Positions 8,605-17,451 of a stretch of 64,000 nt of DNA are shown piece by piece; position 1 is the stretch's first letter; each line of letters begins with the position of its first letter. Origin of the DNA: Micromonospora echinospora. Lineage in GTDB: Bacteria > Actinomycetota > Actinomycetes > Mycobacteriales > Micromonosporaceae. The notes beneath the pieces were generated by a model. It saw only the letters and a list, made by a program, of their open reading frames with translations, had not been told where the DNA came from and ran no database searches. The translations under genes and the position numbers were made by a program. The stretch covers positions 6,587,001 to 6,651,000 of the forward strand of contig NZ_LT607413.1 in the NCBI RefSeq assembly GCF_900091495.1, given 5' to 3'.

Positions 8605-9483
8605 ATGGACAGGGTGGGCTTCGTCGGACTCGGGGTGATGGGTCAGCCGATGGCGGTGAACCTGGCCCGGGCCGGGGTGCCGCTGGTGGTCTGGAACCGT
8701 ACGGCGTCCCGGTGCGACCCGGTGGTGGCCGCCGGCGCGGAACGGGCCGGCGGGCCGGGCGAGGTGTTCGACCGCGCCGGTGTGGTGGTGCTGATGCTCG
8801 CCGACGAGCCGGCGGTCGACGCCGTCCTGGCGCGCGGAACCCCGCGGTTCGCCGCCCGGGTGCGGGAGCGCACGGTGGTGCAGATGGGCACGTTCGCCGC
8901 CGGCTACTCGCGGGACCTGGCCGACGACGTGACCGCCGCCGGTGGCAGCTACGTCGAAGCGCCGGTGTCCGGCTCGCGGGGCCCCGCCGAGGCCGGCGAG
9001 TTGGTCGCGATGGTCGCCGGCGACGAGGCGGCGGTGGCGCGCTGCCGACCGCTCCTGGCGCCGCTCTGCGCCGCGGTGTTCACCTGCGGCACGGTGCCCT
9101 CGGCTTTGGTGATGAAGTTCGCGGTCAACCTGTTCCTGATCACCATGGTCACCGGGCTGGCCGAGGCCGTCCACTTCGCGGAGGAACACGACGCGGACCC
9201 GGCGCTGCTGGCCCGGATCCTCGGCGCGGGCCCGATGGCCTCCACGGTCTCCCGCGTCAAGGCGGACAAGCTCGTCCACGGCGACTTCGAGGTGCAGGCG
9301 TCGATCGCGGACGTGCTGAAGAACAACCGGCTCATCGCCGACGCGGCCCGCGCCCGGGGCACGGCCTCGCCCCTGCTGGACGTCTGCCACGCCCTGTTCG
9401 GCGAGACGCTCGAACTGGGTCACGCGGGCGCGGACATGGCCGCCGTGATCCATGCCCTGCGGGCCCGTACCCGGTCCGCGTAA
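8605..9483 (+). CDS. NAD(P)-dependent beta-hydroxyacid dehydrogenase family protein
   Basis: A 292-residue protein of the 3-hydroxyisobutyrate dehydrogenase / tartronate semialdehyde reductase family. The ATG at 8605 follows GGAGGTGACC. The Rossmann motif is '[21 protein letters not shown]' in shortened form (GxGxMGxP). '[18 protein letters not shown]' matches the substrate loop. Lys in '[16 protein letters not shown]' is at the catalytic lysine position (family KxxxN motif: K-F-A-V-N). The C-terminal helical domain follows ('[13 protein letters not shown]' matches the family's K-D-x-x-L-A-like segment). It stands alone on the plus strand between minus-strand genes, and its substrate is not evident. 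Confidence 0.85.
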   Translation: MDRVGFVGLGVMGQPMAVNLARAGVPLVVWNRTASRCDPVVAAGAERAGGPGEVFDRAGVVVLMLADEPAVDAVLARGTPRFAARVRERTVVQMGTFAAGYSRDLADDVTAAGGSYVEAPVSGSRGPAEAGELVAMVAGDEAAVARCRPLLAPLCAAVFTCGTVPSALVMKFAVNLFLITMVTGLAEAVHFAEEHDADPALLARILGAGPMASTVSRVKADKLVHGDFEVQASIADVLKNNRLIADAARARGTASPLLDVCHALFGETLELGHAGADMAAVIHALRARTRSA

Positions 9484-9499
9484 CCGGCCCCGCCCCCGG

Positions 9500-10207
9500 T
9501 CAGTGGTGGTCCCGGGGTGCCGGGCGGACGACGGTGAACACCGCGCCGTTCGGGTCGGCGAGCGCGGCGACCCGCCCAGTCGGCACGTCGCGCGGCGGCA
9601 CCAGGAGTCGCCCGCCCAGCCGGGGCGCCCGGGCGGCGGCGTCGTCCGGGTCGGACACCGCGAAGTAGACCATCCAGCCGGTGGGCAGCACGGCGGCCAG
9701 TGGCGCGGGCAGCGCCAGGCGGCCGGCGACCGGACGGTCGTCGGCGGTGAGCAGCACGTAGGTGTCGTCGGGCGCGCCGGGTGGCGGGGTCGCGCGCAGC
9801 CTGAGGGTGTCGGCGTGGAACCGGTCGGCGTCGCCGGGGGCGACGGTCATGTACTCGTACCAGCAGGGCCGGCCCGGCCCGGGGGCCACGGCCGTCGCCC
9901 CGGCGCGGACCCGGAAGCAGCCGCCGAGGGGGTCGTGCACGTCGTCGCCGTCCACTCGGCCCCCGGCGCCGGCCGCCGTGGCCCGGACCGCTGCGGTGTC
10001 GTCGGCGACGAAGACGGGCCACCAGCGGGCTGTCGCGCCGTCGCGCAACTCGGCGACGGATACGCCGTCGGCGAGCGCGGTGGCTCCCCCGGCGGTGTCG
10101 GCGTACGTCCAACCGAGCAGGTCGGTGTAGAAGGGACGGACGGCGTCGACGTCGGTGGTGACGAGTTCGACGCGGTCCGGTACCGCCGGGGTGGTGGGTG
10201 CGCTCAC
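9500..10207 (-). CDS. Two-domain VOC (glyoxalase/bleomycin-resistance) protein
   Basis: A 235-residue protein with two beta-alpha-beta-beta-beta repeats. The first is ~residues 10-110 ('RVELVTTDVDAVRPFYTDLL', 'CFRVRAG'); the second is ~115-230 ('PCWYEYMTVAPGDADRFH', 'GRVAALADPNGAVFTVVRP'). The second has the typical closing 'ADPNGAVF' of VOC proteins. The GTG start at 10207 is preceded by GGGAGACCCAG. The two-repeat form is often annotated as an enzyme related to lactoylglutathione lyase, and its role here is unknown. It lies 26 bp after the GGDEF/EAL gene in the same direction and could be co-transcribed with it. Confidence 0.8.
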   Translation of the reverse strand: MSAPTTPAVPDRVELVTTDVDAVRPFYTDLLGWTYADTAGGATALADGVSVAELRDGATARWWPVFVADDTAAVRATAAGAGGRVDGDDVHDPLGGCFRVRAGATAVAPGPGRPCWYEYMTVAPGDADRFHADTLRLRATPPPGAPDDTYVLLTADDRPVAGRLALPAPLAAVLPTGWMVYFAVSDPDDAAARAPRLGGRLLVPPRDVPTGRVAALADPNGAVFTVVRPAPRDHH

Positions 10208-10233
10208 CTGGGTCTCCCGATCAGAGGGCGTGG

Positions 10234-12300
10234 TCAGTGGTCGGGATGTCGTATCACGGCGTCAACGGTGGTGGAGGCATGCCCTTCGTCACGGACCCGC
10301 TGGAGCAAGAGATCCAGTGGCACCGGACGGCCGAGGTGGAAGCCCTGCCCGGAGTCGACCCCGAGTTGGCGCAGCGCGGGCACCAGCCCGGCGTGCTCCA
10401 CCGACTCGGCGACGGTGCGCATGCCCAGGCCGTGCGCGGCCCGCACCACGGCGTCGATGAGCACCGGGTCGGCTCCGCCCCGGTCGGCGTGCCGGACGAA
10501 GTCACCGGCGATCTTGACGGTGCTGAACGGCAGGTGCTTGAGGTAGGCGAAGGAACCGAACCCGGCCCCGAAGTCGTCCAGGCTGAGCCGGCAGCCGGCG
10601 TCGCGCAGGGTGCCGGCGAGGTTGCGGACCGCGGCGACGTTGGTGATCGCCGCCGTCTCGGTCACCTCCAGGCCCAACCGGGCGGCGTCGACGCCGACGG
10701 CGCGCAGCCGGGCCACCACCCAGTCGCCGAACCCGGGCGACTCCATCGACCGGGCGGAGATGTTCACGTCGAAGCGCAGGCCGGCCGCCGAGGCGGCCGG
10801 GTCGGCCAGCGCCGAGGTGGCGGTGGTCACCACCCACCGGTCGAGTTCGCCGATGAGGTCGTCCCGCTCCACGGTCGGCAGGAAGTCGTCGGGGGCCAGT
10901 GACGGCTGCCGGCCGTCGCGCAGCCGGATGAGCAGTTCGTGGCTGACCACCTCCCCGGTGAGCAGGTCGACGATCGGCTGGGCGTCGAGCTGCATCCGGT
11001 GCTCGTGGAGCGCGCTGCGGACCCGGGTCACCACGTTGACCCGTTGCACCGCGTGCCGGTAGTGCTCGGGCAGGTAGAGCCGGGCCCGGTTGCGTCCGGC
11101 GTTCTTCGCCTCGTACAACGCGAGGTCGGCGTGGGCGAGCACCGCGTCCCGGGTGTCGCCGGGCTCCAGCGGGGCGGCCCCGATGCTGAGGGTGACCCGC
11201 AGTCCCGCGCCGGCCAGCGGTACGGGTGTCCGGGCGGCGACGTCGCAGAGCGTCTCGGCGACGGTGAGGGCGTCGCCGGCCGCGGTGTCCGGCAGGACGA
11301 CGGCGAACTCGTCGCCGCCGAGGCGGCCCAGCACCGTGCCGGCGGGCAGGTGACGCACGAGCAGCCGGGCGAGCACCCGCAGCACGTCGTCGCCGACGGC
11401 GTGCCCGTGGACGTCGTTGATGTCCTTGAAGTTGTCGATGTCGATCAGCAGCAGGGCGCCGGGCGGGCCGCCGCCCCGGGCGAGCAGGTCGTCCAGGCGG
11501 GCGAGCAGGGCCCGCCGGTTGGGCAGGTCGGTCAGCGGGTCCCGTTCGGCCAGGCGGGTCAGCTCGTCCTGGACCCGCCGCATCTCGGTGATGTCGTGTG
11601 CGGTGCCGAGCACCCGGACCGGGGCGCCGGCGGCGTCGGTGAAGACCTCGCCGTAGCACTCGAAGACCCGCAGGGTGCTGCGGTCCGCGAGGTACATCCG
11701 GTGGGTGTAGGCGAACGGACCGCCGGCGCCGAGCGCCCGCTCCAGGGTCCGTTCGATCAGGCCGACGTCGTCGGGGTGGAGCAGTTCGCGGTACGACGGG
11801 TAGTCCAGTTCGGTGCCGGGCGGATAGCCGAACATCTGCAACAGCACGTCGGACCAGATGACCGAGTCGGTGGCGATGTCCCACTCCCAGGTGCCCACCT
11901 TGGCGAGTTGCTCGATGTGGGCCAGGCGCCACCGGTAGTTGCGGCCCGCCTCGCGCTCCCGGCGTTCGACGCTGACGTCGCGCAACTCGTACAGGCGCAG
12001 GAGCTGCCCCTCGTGGTCCACGCGGTGGCAGCGCACCTCCAGCCAACGGGTGGGGCCGTCCGGCTGCGGCCAGGGCAGCTCGACCGGGGAGCCGTCCGGG
12101 GCGACCTCGGCCAGCGGCAGGTCGTGGACCGACGCCCCCAGGCGGCGGGCGGCCGGATTGGACCAGAGGCATCGGCCGTCGGCGGTGAGCATGGTCATGG
12201 CGGTGGAGGCGACCTCGGCCGCGACCGCCGGCAGGCTGCTCACCTGGTGGCCACCCCATTTCCTCGCCGACCACGGCACCATCCCGTGGCACCGACGCAC
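10234..12300 (-). CDS. PAS-PAS-GGDEF-EAL cyclic-di-GMP signalling protein
   Basis: Up to 688 residues. Two PAS-like regions (~25-115 and ~130-245; 'WSDVLLQMFGYPPGTELDYP', 'VRVLGTAHDITEMRRVQDEL') precede a GGDEF domain (~250-415, intact 'GRLGGDEFAVVL') and an EAL domain (~430-680). The EAL signature is 'SHELLIRLRDG'. 'DVNIS', 'LEVTET', 'DDFGAGFGS' and 'AESVEHAG' keep key metal and catalytic positions, but the usual KID motif reads 'KIAGDFV', with Ala for Asp. No RxxD inhibitory site precedes GGDEF. There are no membrane helices, so it is probably a cytoplasmic diguanylate cyclase and/or phosphodiesterase. The start is uncertain; a GTG at 12243 is an alternative. Confidence 0.85.
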   Translation of the reverse strand: MRRCHGMVPWSARKWGGHQVSSLPAVAAEVASTAMTMLTADGRCLWSNPAARRLGASVHDLPLAEVAPDGSPVELPWPQPDGPTRWLEVRCHRVDHEGQLLRLYELRDVSVERREREAGRNYRWRLAHIEQLAKVGTWEWDIATDSVIWSDVLLQMFGYPPGTELDYPSYRELLHPDDVGLIERTLERALGAGGPFAYTHRMYLADRSTLRVFECYGEVFTDAAGAPVRVLGTAHDITEMRRVQDELTRLAERDPLTDLPNRRALLARLDDLLARGGGPPGALLLIDIDNFKDINDVHGHAVGDDVLRVLARLLVRHLPAGTVLGRLGGDEFAVVLPDTAAGDALTVAETLCDVAARTPVPLAGAGLRVTLSIGAAPLEPGDTRDAVLAHADLALYEAKNAGRNRARLYLPEHYRHAVQRVNVVTRVRSALHEHRMQLDAQPIVDLLTGEVVSHELLIRLRDGRQPSLAPDDFLPTVERDDLIGELDRWVVTTATSALADPAASAAGLRFDVNISARSMESPGFGDWVVARLRAVGVDAARLGLEVTETAAITNVAAVRNLAGTLRDAGCRLSLDDFGAGFGSFAYLKHLPFSTVKIAGDFVRHADRGGADPVLIDAVVRAAHGLGMRTVAESVEHAGLVPALRQLGVDSGQGFHLGRPVPLDLLLQRVRDEGHASTTVDAVIRHPDH

Positions 12301-12393
12301 CGTCGTCCCACCGCGACGCGGAGTCTACCCACGGGCGTGGCGGACGTGTGTCGGGCCGTCACCGGACCGGGTGGCGACCCCGCGCCGGATCGG

Positions 12394-12472
12394 GTGGAGT
12401 CGTCGTCCGGACGGCAGAGTGTGGAGTCGTCGTCCGGACGGCAGAGTGTGGAGTCGTCGTCCGGACGGCAGA
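12394..12472. repeat. Three tandem 27-bp repeats with an internal palindrome
   Basis: Copies at 12394-12420 and 12421-12447 are identical and the third, 12448-12472, matches for 25 bp. Each contains the 10-bp perfect palindrome CGTCCGGACG. The array lies between the GGDEF/EAL gene and the terminator of the protease gene. It may be a binding array for a dimeric regulator or simply a local tandem duplication. It has no spacers and is not a CRISPR. Confidence 0.85.
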
Positions 12473-12508
12473 CAGCGGTGGCCGCCACGGATGTGGCGGC
12501 CACCGCTG
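12473..12508 (-). terminator. Perfect 16-bp hairpin terminator of the protease gene
   Basis: Arms 12473-12488 and 12493-12508 are perfectly complementary with the four-base loop GGAT. The hairpin starts 15 bp after the stop codon of the S1 protease on the minus strand. No T-tract follows. It could act in both directions. Confidence 0.8.
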
Positions 12509-12522
12509 CGGGGGTCGGACGA

Positions 12523-13575
12523 TCAGATGATCTCGACGCCGTAGACGCTCAGCGCCTCGGTGACCGGCTGGAAGTAGGTGGTCCCGCCGGTGGAGCAGTT
12601 GCCGCTGCCGCCGGAGGTCAGGCCGAGCGCGGTGGAGCCGCTGACCAGCGCGCCGCCGCTGTCGCCGGGCTCGGCGCAGACGGTGGTGCGGACCAGGCCG
12701 GTGACGGTGCCCTCGGCGTAGTTCACCGTGGCGTCGAGCGCCTGGACCGTCCCGTTGTGCAGGCCGGTGGTGCTGCCGGAGCGCTCCACGGACTGACCGA
12801 CGTAGGCGTCCGCGGCGCCGGTGATGTCCCGGGTGGTGCCGTCGTAGAGGTAGACGCTGCCGTCGGCGGCGGACGCGGCGGTGTGCTGCACGATGCCGTA
12901 GTCGTCGCCGGGGAAGCTGCCGGTCCCGCCGGTGCCGAGCAGGGCGCTCTGCCCGGAGTCGGCGTACCAGTTGCCGGTGATGTCGGTGCAGTGGCCGGCG
13001 GTGAGGAAGTAGTGGGTGTCACCGCTACGGACGTTGAAGCCGAGGGAGCAGCGTCCGCCGCCCTCGGCGTAGATGGCCTCGCCACCGGCGGCCCGGGTGC
13101 TCAGCACCCCGGACTCGCGCTCGACGCGGACCGTGCCACCGAGCCGTTCGGCGACCGCTTCGACGCGCTTGAGCTTCGCGCCGGTGACCGTGCTGTCGAC
13201 GGAGACGACCACCTGGTTGGTCGCCGGGTCGGTCCACCACGCGGTGCCGGGGATCCGGGCCGAGCGGTCGAGTTCGGTGGTGGCCCGCTTCAGGTCGTCG
13301 GCCCCCCGGGTCACCAGTTTGGGGGTGGCGCCGGCCGCGCGGACCTTCTTCGCGGCGGCCTCGTCGGTGACGGTGACGACCATCGAGCCGTCAGCCTGGG
13401 CGTACGTCCCGGCGGAGCGGTCGCCGAGGGTGGCCGCCAGCTTGGCGGCCTGGTCGGGGGAAGCGGCTGTCTCGGGGGCGGCCTGAGCGGGTGCGCCGGT
13501 CAAGGAGCCGATGACCAGCACACCGGCCACCGCGGTGGCGGTGACGTGGCGCAGCGGGGACCCGGAGAGTCGCAT
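12523..13575 (-). CDS. Secreted streptogrisin-type S1 serine protease with pro-region
   Basis: A 350-residue preproprotease. The ATG at 13575 follows GGAGGTAAGCAC and gives a clear signal peptide ('[18 protein letters not shown]' then 'PAQA'). Residues ~35-165 are an alpha-lytic-protease-type pro-region that would fold the enzyme and then be removed. The mature domain starts near '[17 protein letters not shown]'. The triad is visible: His in 'FLTAGHCTD', Asp in 'GDDYGIVQ', Ser in 'PGDSGGALV'. Cysteines flank His and Ser as in streptogrisins. It is exported by Sec and acts outside the cell on proteins. A strong hairpin terminator follows. There are no partners in the operon. Confidence 0.93.
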   Translation of the reverse strand: MRLSGSPLRHVTATAVAGVLVIGSLTGAPAQAAPETAASPDQAAKLAATLGDRSAGTYAQADGSMVVTVTDEAAAKKVRAAGATPKLVTRGADDLKRATTELDRSARIPGTAWWTDPATNQVVVSVDSTVTGAKLKRVEAVAERLGGTVRVERESGVLSTRAAGGEAIYAEGGGRCSLGFNVRSGDTHYFLTAGHCTDITGNWYADSGQSALLGTGGTGSFPGDDYGIVQHTAASAADGSVYLYDGTTRDITGAADAYVGQSVERSGSTTGLHNGTVQALDATVNYAEGTVTGLVRTTVCAEPGDSGGALVSGSTALGLTSGGSGNCSTGGTTYFQPVTEALSVYGVEII

Positions 13576-13901
13576 GTGCTTACCTCCATGGAACGAGGGT
13601 GGGCCGCCGATCAGGCAGCCCCGGGCAACCTTTCGGCTGGTGAGGCTCAGCCGATCGGGGTGCGTCGAAGTATTCACACGTCTGACATCCGTCGCAAGCG
13701 TGCCGGTTGGCCGGACTAGCGGCTCTTCGCTGCTTCGGTGCCGACAGTGGCCTGTCGGATGTTTAGTGGCGATTAAAGCCATCTGCGCAGGTCAGCACGG
13801 TTGCGATGGAACCCGTCGGTAACATCAGCGAGCTGTCCGTCGGAGCGCTCCCAAAAAAAGTCGAATTTTTCTGCCGGACACCGCCGCCGGCGGTGCCGCC
13901 G
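13576..13901. other. Intergenic region: protease promoter side and 3' end of the ole-type operon
   Basis: No gene seen. The half next to 13575 should carry the protease promoter; a possible -35 (TTGCGA) lies about 110 bp upstream of the ATG, without a clear -10. At the other end a six-bp hairpin at 13880-13894, followed on the minus strand by AT-rich runs (a T7 tract at about 13853-13859), could terminate the operon that ends at 13902. Confidence 0.4.
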
Positions 13902-14816
13902 TCACCCGCCGAGGTGGCCCAGGTAGTCGTCGAAGGTCCGGTCCGGCCGGTACCCCCGGGCGCGGGCCCGGCCGATGTCGAGGACCACCCCCCGGGCGAG
14001 CTGGTCGACCGCGTACCGGGTCAGCAGCGGCGGCCGGCGGGTCAACCGGGCCACGGTGGTCGCCACGGTCGCCGCGGCGTTCGCCAGACCCACCGGCAGG
14101 TGGGCCAGGCGCGCCGGACTGCCGGTCGCCGCGAGCACCCCGCGCAGGACCGCGTCACGCGAGTACGGCCGGTCGTCGGCGACGTTGTACGCCCCGCCCG
14201 GCCAGGCGGACGCCGCCAGGCAGGCGTCGGCCAGGTTCTCCACCGCGGTGAGGCTCAACCACACGTCCGGACCGGGCACCGGCAGCCACCGCCCCCGGCG
14301 GGCGGCGAGGAGCCGGGGCAGCAGGTGCGGGTCGCCCGGCCCGTAGACCGCCCGGGGACGCAGCACCACCGCACCAGCCGCCAGGGCGAGCCGTTCCCCG
14401 GCGGCCTTGGTGCGCCCGTACGCGGTGAGCTGACCGTCGACCGGATGCTCCTCGTCGACCGGCCCCGCTCCCCCGGGCCGGTAGACGCTGGCGCTGCTCA
14501 CCCAGACCAGCGGACGGTCGCCGACGGCGTCGAGCAGCCGGGCCGTACCGTCCACGTTGACCGCCCGGTAGGCGCGTTCGGCCGCCGGGCCCGGCACCGG
14601 GTCGCCGACCGCCGCCGCGAGGTGGACCACCACGTCCGCCCCGGCGAGGTCGGGGACCTGCCGGGAGGCGTCCCACGGCACGTGCCGGCCGACCGGTCCC
14701 GGGCGTCGGCCGAGGCACCACACCCGGGCTCCCGCCGCCTCGGCGGCCCGCGCCACGACGGAGCCGCAGAACCCGCTCGCCCCGGTGACCGCGACCCGTA
14801 CGCCGGTCAGGTTCAC
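13902..14816 (-). CDS. OleD-like NAD(P)-dependent epimerase/dehydratase (3-oxo-acid reductase)
   Basis: A 304-residue extended short-chain dehydrogenase. The GTG start at 14816 overlaps the stop of the P450 gene as GTGA. The Rossmann motif is 'VAVTGASGFCGS' (TGxxGxxG), the catalytic pair is in 'YGRTKAAGE' (YxxxK), with the Ser in 'VWVSSASVYRPG'. In olefin and beta-lactone pathways OleD reduces the 2-alkyl-3-oxo acid made by OleA to the 3-hydroxy acid. The assignment rests on family plus context (OleA- and OleC-like genes in the same operon). It is the last gene of the operon. Another sugar- or steroid-type substrate is possible from the fold alone. Confidence 0.75.
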   Translation of the reverse strand: MNLTGVRVAVTGASGFCGSVVARAAEAAGARVWCLGRRPGPVGRHVPWDASRQVPDLAGADVVVHLAAAVGDPVPGPAAERAYRAVNVDGTARLLDAVGDRPLVWVSSASVYRPGGAGPVDEEHPVDGQLTAYGRTKAAGERLALAAGAVVLRPRAVYGPGDPHLLPRLLAARRGRWLPVPGPDVWLSLTAVENLADACLAASAWPGGAYNVADDRPYSRDAVLRGVLAATGSPARLAHLPVGLANAAATVATTVARLTRRPPLLTRYAVDQLARGVVLDIGRARARGYRPDRTFDDYLGHLGG

Positions 14817-15934
14817 CCGGCAGCCCGGACCACCAGGCGCGCCCAGCTGGGCAGCGCGGCCCGCCCGTCGGCACGGGCCGACACCACCACCGGCCGGTAC
14901 GGCGCCAGGGCGGCGAGGACGTCGGCGAGCTGCGCCCGGGCCAGCCGGGCGCCGGGGCAGGAGTGCGCCCCCGCCCCGAAGACCAGCCGGGCGGTCCGGG
15001 TGGGCGCGGGCGCGGCACAGTCCGGTCCGGACCGGTGCGCCCCGGCGGCGTGCCGGGCGACCAGCAGCAGCCGGTCCCCGGACCGGACCGGACATCCGGC
15101 CGCCGTGCCGGCACCGGCGGCCACCCGGGGCAGCAGCGGAGTCGGCGCGGTGACCCGCAGCAGTTCGTCGACGAGCACGTCCCGGGTGTCGGCGTCGGCC
15201 GCGGCATCCCAGAGCCGGTCGTCGGCACACCAGGCCACCGCCCGGGGGATGCCGGCCACCGTGGTGTTCACCGCCGCGACGGCGAGCATGCCGGCCAGCG
15301 CGGCCCGCTGCGGAGGCAGGCCGAGCAGGTCGGCCAGGTCGGCGACGGCGCGGCGGGCGGCGCGGGCGCTACCGGGCCGGCGCGGGCCGGGCAGATGCTC
15401 GGCGGCGGCCGTGGCGGCCGCGCGGCGGGCGGCGTCGGCCAGGGCGAGCGGATCGACGTCCACCCCGAGCAGCGCCGCCGTGGTGGCACCGGCCAGCTCG
15501 GCCACCACCGGCACCAGGTCCACCGCCGCGCCGTCGCCCAGCGGGGCCAGGCGCTCGCGCAGCACCCCCGTCCAGACCGGACGGAGTTCGGCGACCCCGG
15601 CCGGGCCGAGCCCGTCGGCGAGCGTCCGGCGGGCGTGCCGGTGCCCGGCGCCCTCCTGGTCGAAGAGGAGACCGTCGGTGCCGAGCCGGCGGGCGGTGCC
15701 GCCCACGGTGCCGGCGGCGAGCCGGTCCAGCGGAATCCGGGTCAGCGCCGCGAGGTAGGCGTCCGAGTCGTGCACCAGCACGGTCCGGCCGATCCGCAAC
15801 ACCGGCCAGCGGCGGGTGGCGGCGAGCAGGGTGAACAGCACCGGATAGCGGCGCAGGTAGACCCGGCGGTCCCGGCGTCGCCCCCGGCCCGGCCCCGGGT
15901 GCCGCCGGTCGGCGGAGACGCTCGGATCAGTCAC
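14813..15934 (-). CDS. Cytochrome P450 (short form) of the ole-type operon
   Basis: A 373-residue P450. The GTG at 15934 overlaps the end of the OleC-like gene by 8 bp. The heme-binding loop is 'FGAGAHSCPGARLA' (FGxGxHxCxG, Cys ligand); an ExxR is seen in 'DELLR', and 'AVNTTVAG' may be the I-helix oxygen-binding segment. At 373 residues it is a little shorter than typical ~400-residue actinomycete P450s. It has no membrane anchor and needs ferredoxin partners not encoded here. In this operon it presumably hydroxylates the alkyl chain of the OleA product, perhaps giving the site for the glycosyltransferase. Confidence 0.85.
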   Translation of the reverse strand: MTDPSVSADRRHPGPGRGRRRDRRVYLRRYPVLFTLLAATRRWPVLRIGRTVLVHDSDAYLAALTRIPLDRLAAGTVGGTARRLGTDGLLFDQEGAGHRHARRTLADGLGPAGVAELRPVWTGVLRERLAPLGDGAAVDLVPVVAELAGATTAALLGVDVDPLALADAARRAAATAAAEHLPGPRRPGSARAARRAVADLADLLGLPPQRAALAGMLAVAAVNTTVAGIPRAVAWCADDRLWDAAADADTRDVLVDELLRVTAPTPLLPRVAAGAGTAAGCPVRSGDRLLLVARHAAGAHRSGPDCAAPAPTRTARLVFGAGAHSCPGARLARAQLADVLAALAPYRPVVVSARADGRAALPSWARLVVRAAG

Positions 15935-17420
15935 GACGGTACCGCCGGCCGGCCGGTTCGGCATGCCCGGTACGGGCGGCGGCCAGGGCCGCCGCGGCGG
16001 CCCGGTCCGGTTTCCGGGACCGGCCGGAGGTCGGCACCGTCGCGACGACAAGCGCGTCGGGGCGGGCCGCCCCCATCCGGGTCAGCACCGGGTCGAGGCA
16101 GCGGCGCAACCGGTCCGGGTCGACCCCCGGTTCGGGTTCGACCACGGCGACCAGCCGCTCGTCCCCGTCGCCGGCCGGCACGCCGACCAGCACCGCCAGG
16201 TTGACCCCGGGCACGTGCAGCCCCGGCTCGTACAGTCCGGGATAGATGTTGACGGCACGGCGCAGGACCATGTCCTTGCTCCGGCCGGCCAGGACGAGGC
16301 GTTCACCGTCGTAGCGGGCCACGTCCCCGGTGTCCACCCACTCGGCCGGCGGCTCACCGAGGTAGCGGTGCGCCTGGCCCGGCCCGGCGAGCAGCAGTCG
16401 ACCGTCCGTCCCGATCCGGGTCCGTACGCCCGGCAGCGGCGACCCGACGAGGTCGCCGGCACCGGTGAAGGCGGACTTCTCGGCCGACTCGACGGCGGCG
16501 GCCGGGAAGAGTTCGGTCAGCGCGTACACCCCCCAGGCCTCGTCCGCGCCGGCCTGCCGGACCCGGTCGAGCAGGGTGGCGCTCACCGGGGCGGAGCCGC
16601 TGTAGAACCGGCCGCTGAGCCGGGGCCCCTCGGCCAGCAGGGCCCGCACCTGCGGCGGGGTGAGGTAACTGGCCTGGGGACGCAACCGGTCCAGCTGACC
16701 GGCGAGCCGCCGGGGTGACCGGGCCGGCAGCGCGACCGGGGCGCCGCTGGCCAGGGCGGGTATCAGCACGAAGAAGGTGCCGCCGAGCACCGGCTGGTCC
16801 GGTCGCGGCCGGACCAGGTCGGCGACGGCCCGCATGCCGGCGTCCAGACCGGAGCGGCGGTGGACCACCGCCCGGGGTCGGCTGGTGGTGCCGGAGGTGA
16901 AGATGATCACCGCGTCGCCGTCGTCGTCGACGGGCGTGGGGGCCGGTCCCGGGCGGGGCCGCAGCGCCGGGGCGCAGCCGGGCAGCCGGCGACCGACGGT
17001 GCGGACCGGCCCGAGGTCGGTCAGCCGGGGCAGCGCCAACCGGGCGCGGCCGGCCAGCGGTCGGGCCCAGCCGGCGACCGCCTGGGCGGCGGCGTCCGCG
17101 ACGACCAGGGCGGGACGGGCCAGGGCCAGCCGCGCGGTGAGCACCTCGGGACCGGCGGAGGGGTCGAGCACCGCCACCCGCAGTCCGAGCCGGTGCGCGG
17201 CGAGCAGGACCGCCAGCGACCGGGGACCGGGGCGCACCGCCACCCCGAGGGTGTCCCCGGCGACCAGCCCGTGGTGGTGCAGGGCGGCGGCGTAACCGTC
17301 GGCGAGGTCGGCCAGGTCGCCCCGGGTGGCACGGACCCGGGGTCGGCCGGAGGCGGTGGCGGTGAGCACCGCCGGGGCGTCCGGACGGCGGCGGAGGGTG
17401 GCGGCCAGTTCGTCGAGCAC
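15927..17420 (-). CDS. OleC-like AMP-dependent synthetase (beta-lactone synthetase)
   Basis: A 497-residue member of the acyl-adenylate (ANL) superfamily. The GTG at 17420 follows GGGAGACATCC. The P-loop is 'IIFTSGTTSRPRAVVHR', 'WGVYALTELFP' is the A5 aromatic/TE region, 'DTGDVARYDGERLVLAGRSKD' holds A7/A8 (Asp and Arg) and the C-terminus keeps a Lys in 'GRSRKPDR'. OleC enzymes adenylate a 3-hydroxy acid and close it to a beta-lactone instead of making a thioester. Its position between OleA- and OleD-like genes is the main ground for that reading. A generic fatty-acyl ligase is the alternative. Confidence 0.75.
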   Translation of the reverse strand: MLDELAATLRRRPDAPAVLTATASGRPRVRATRGDLADLADGYAAALHHHGLVAGDTLGVAVRPGPRSLAVLLAAHRLGLRVAVLDPSAGPEVLTARLALARPALVVADAAAQAVAGWARPLAGRARLALPRLTDLGPVRTVGRRLPGCAPALRPRPGPAPTPVDDDGDAVIIFTSGTTSRPRAVVHRRSGLDAGMRAVADLVRPRPDQPVLGGTFFVLIPALASGAPVALPARSPRRLAGQLDRLRPQASYLTPPQVRALLAEGPRLSGRFYSGSAPVSATLLDRVRQAGADEAWGVYALTELFPAAAVESAEKSAFTGAGDLVGSPLPGVRTRIGTDGRLLLAGPGQAHRYLGEPPAEWVDTGDVARYDGERLVLAGRSKDMVLRRAVNIYPGLYEPGLHVPGVNLAVLVGVPAGDGDERLVAVVEPEPGVDPDRLRRCLDPVLTRMGAARPDALVVATVPTSGRSRKPDRAAAAALAAARTGHAEPAGRRYRRD

Positions 17421-17451
17421 GGATGTCTCCCGGTGGGGCAGGGTGAGGGGG

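Noticed and set aside
12394..12472. CRISPR array
   Set aside because: The copies are directly adjacent with no spacers, and no cas gene is present.
10939..13719. A 926-residue plus-strand open frame across the GGDEF/EAL and protease genes
   Set aside because: It crosses two well-supported minus-strand genes, their terminator and the tandem repeats.
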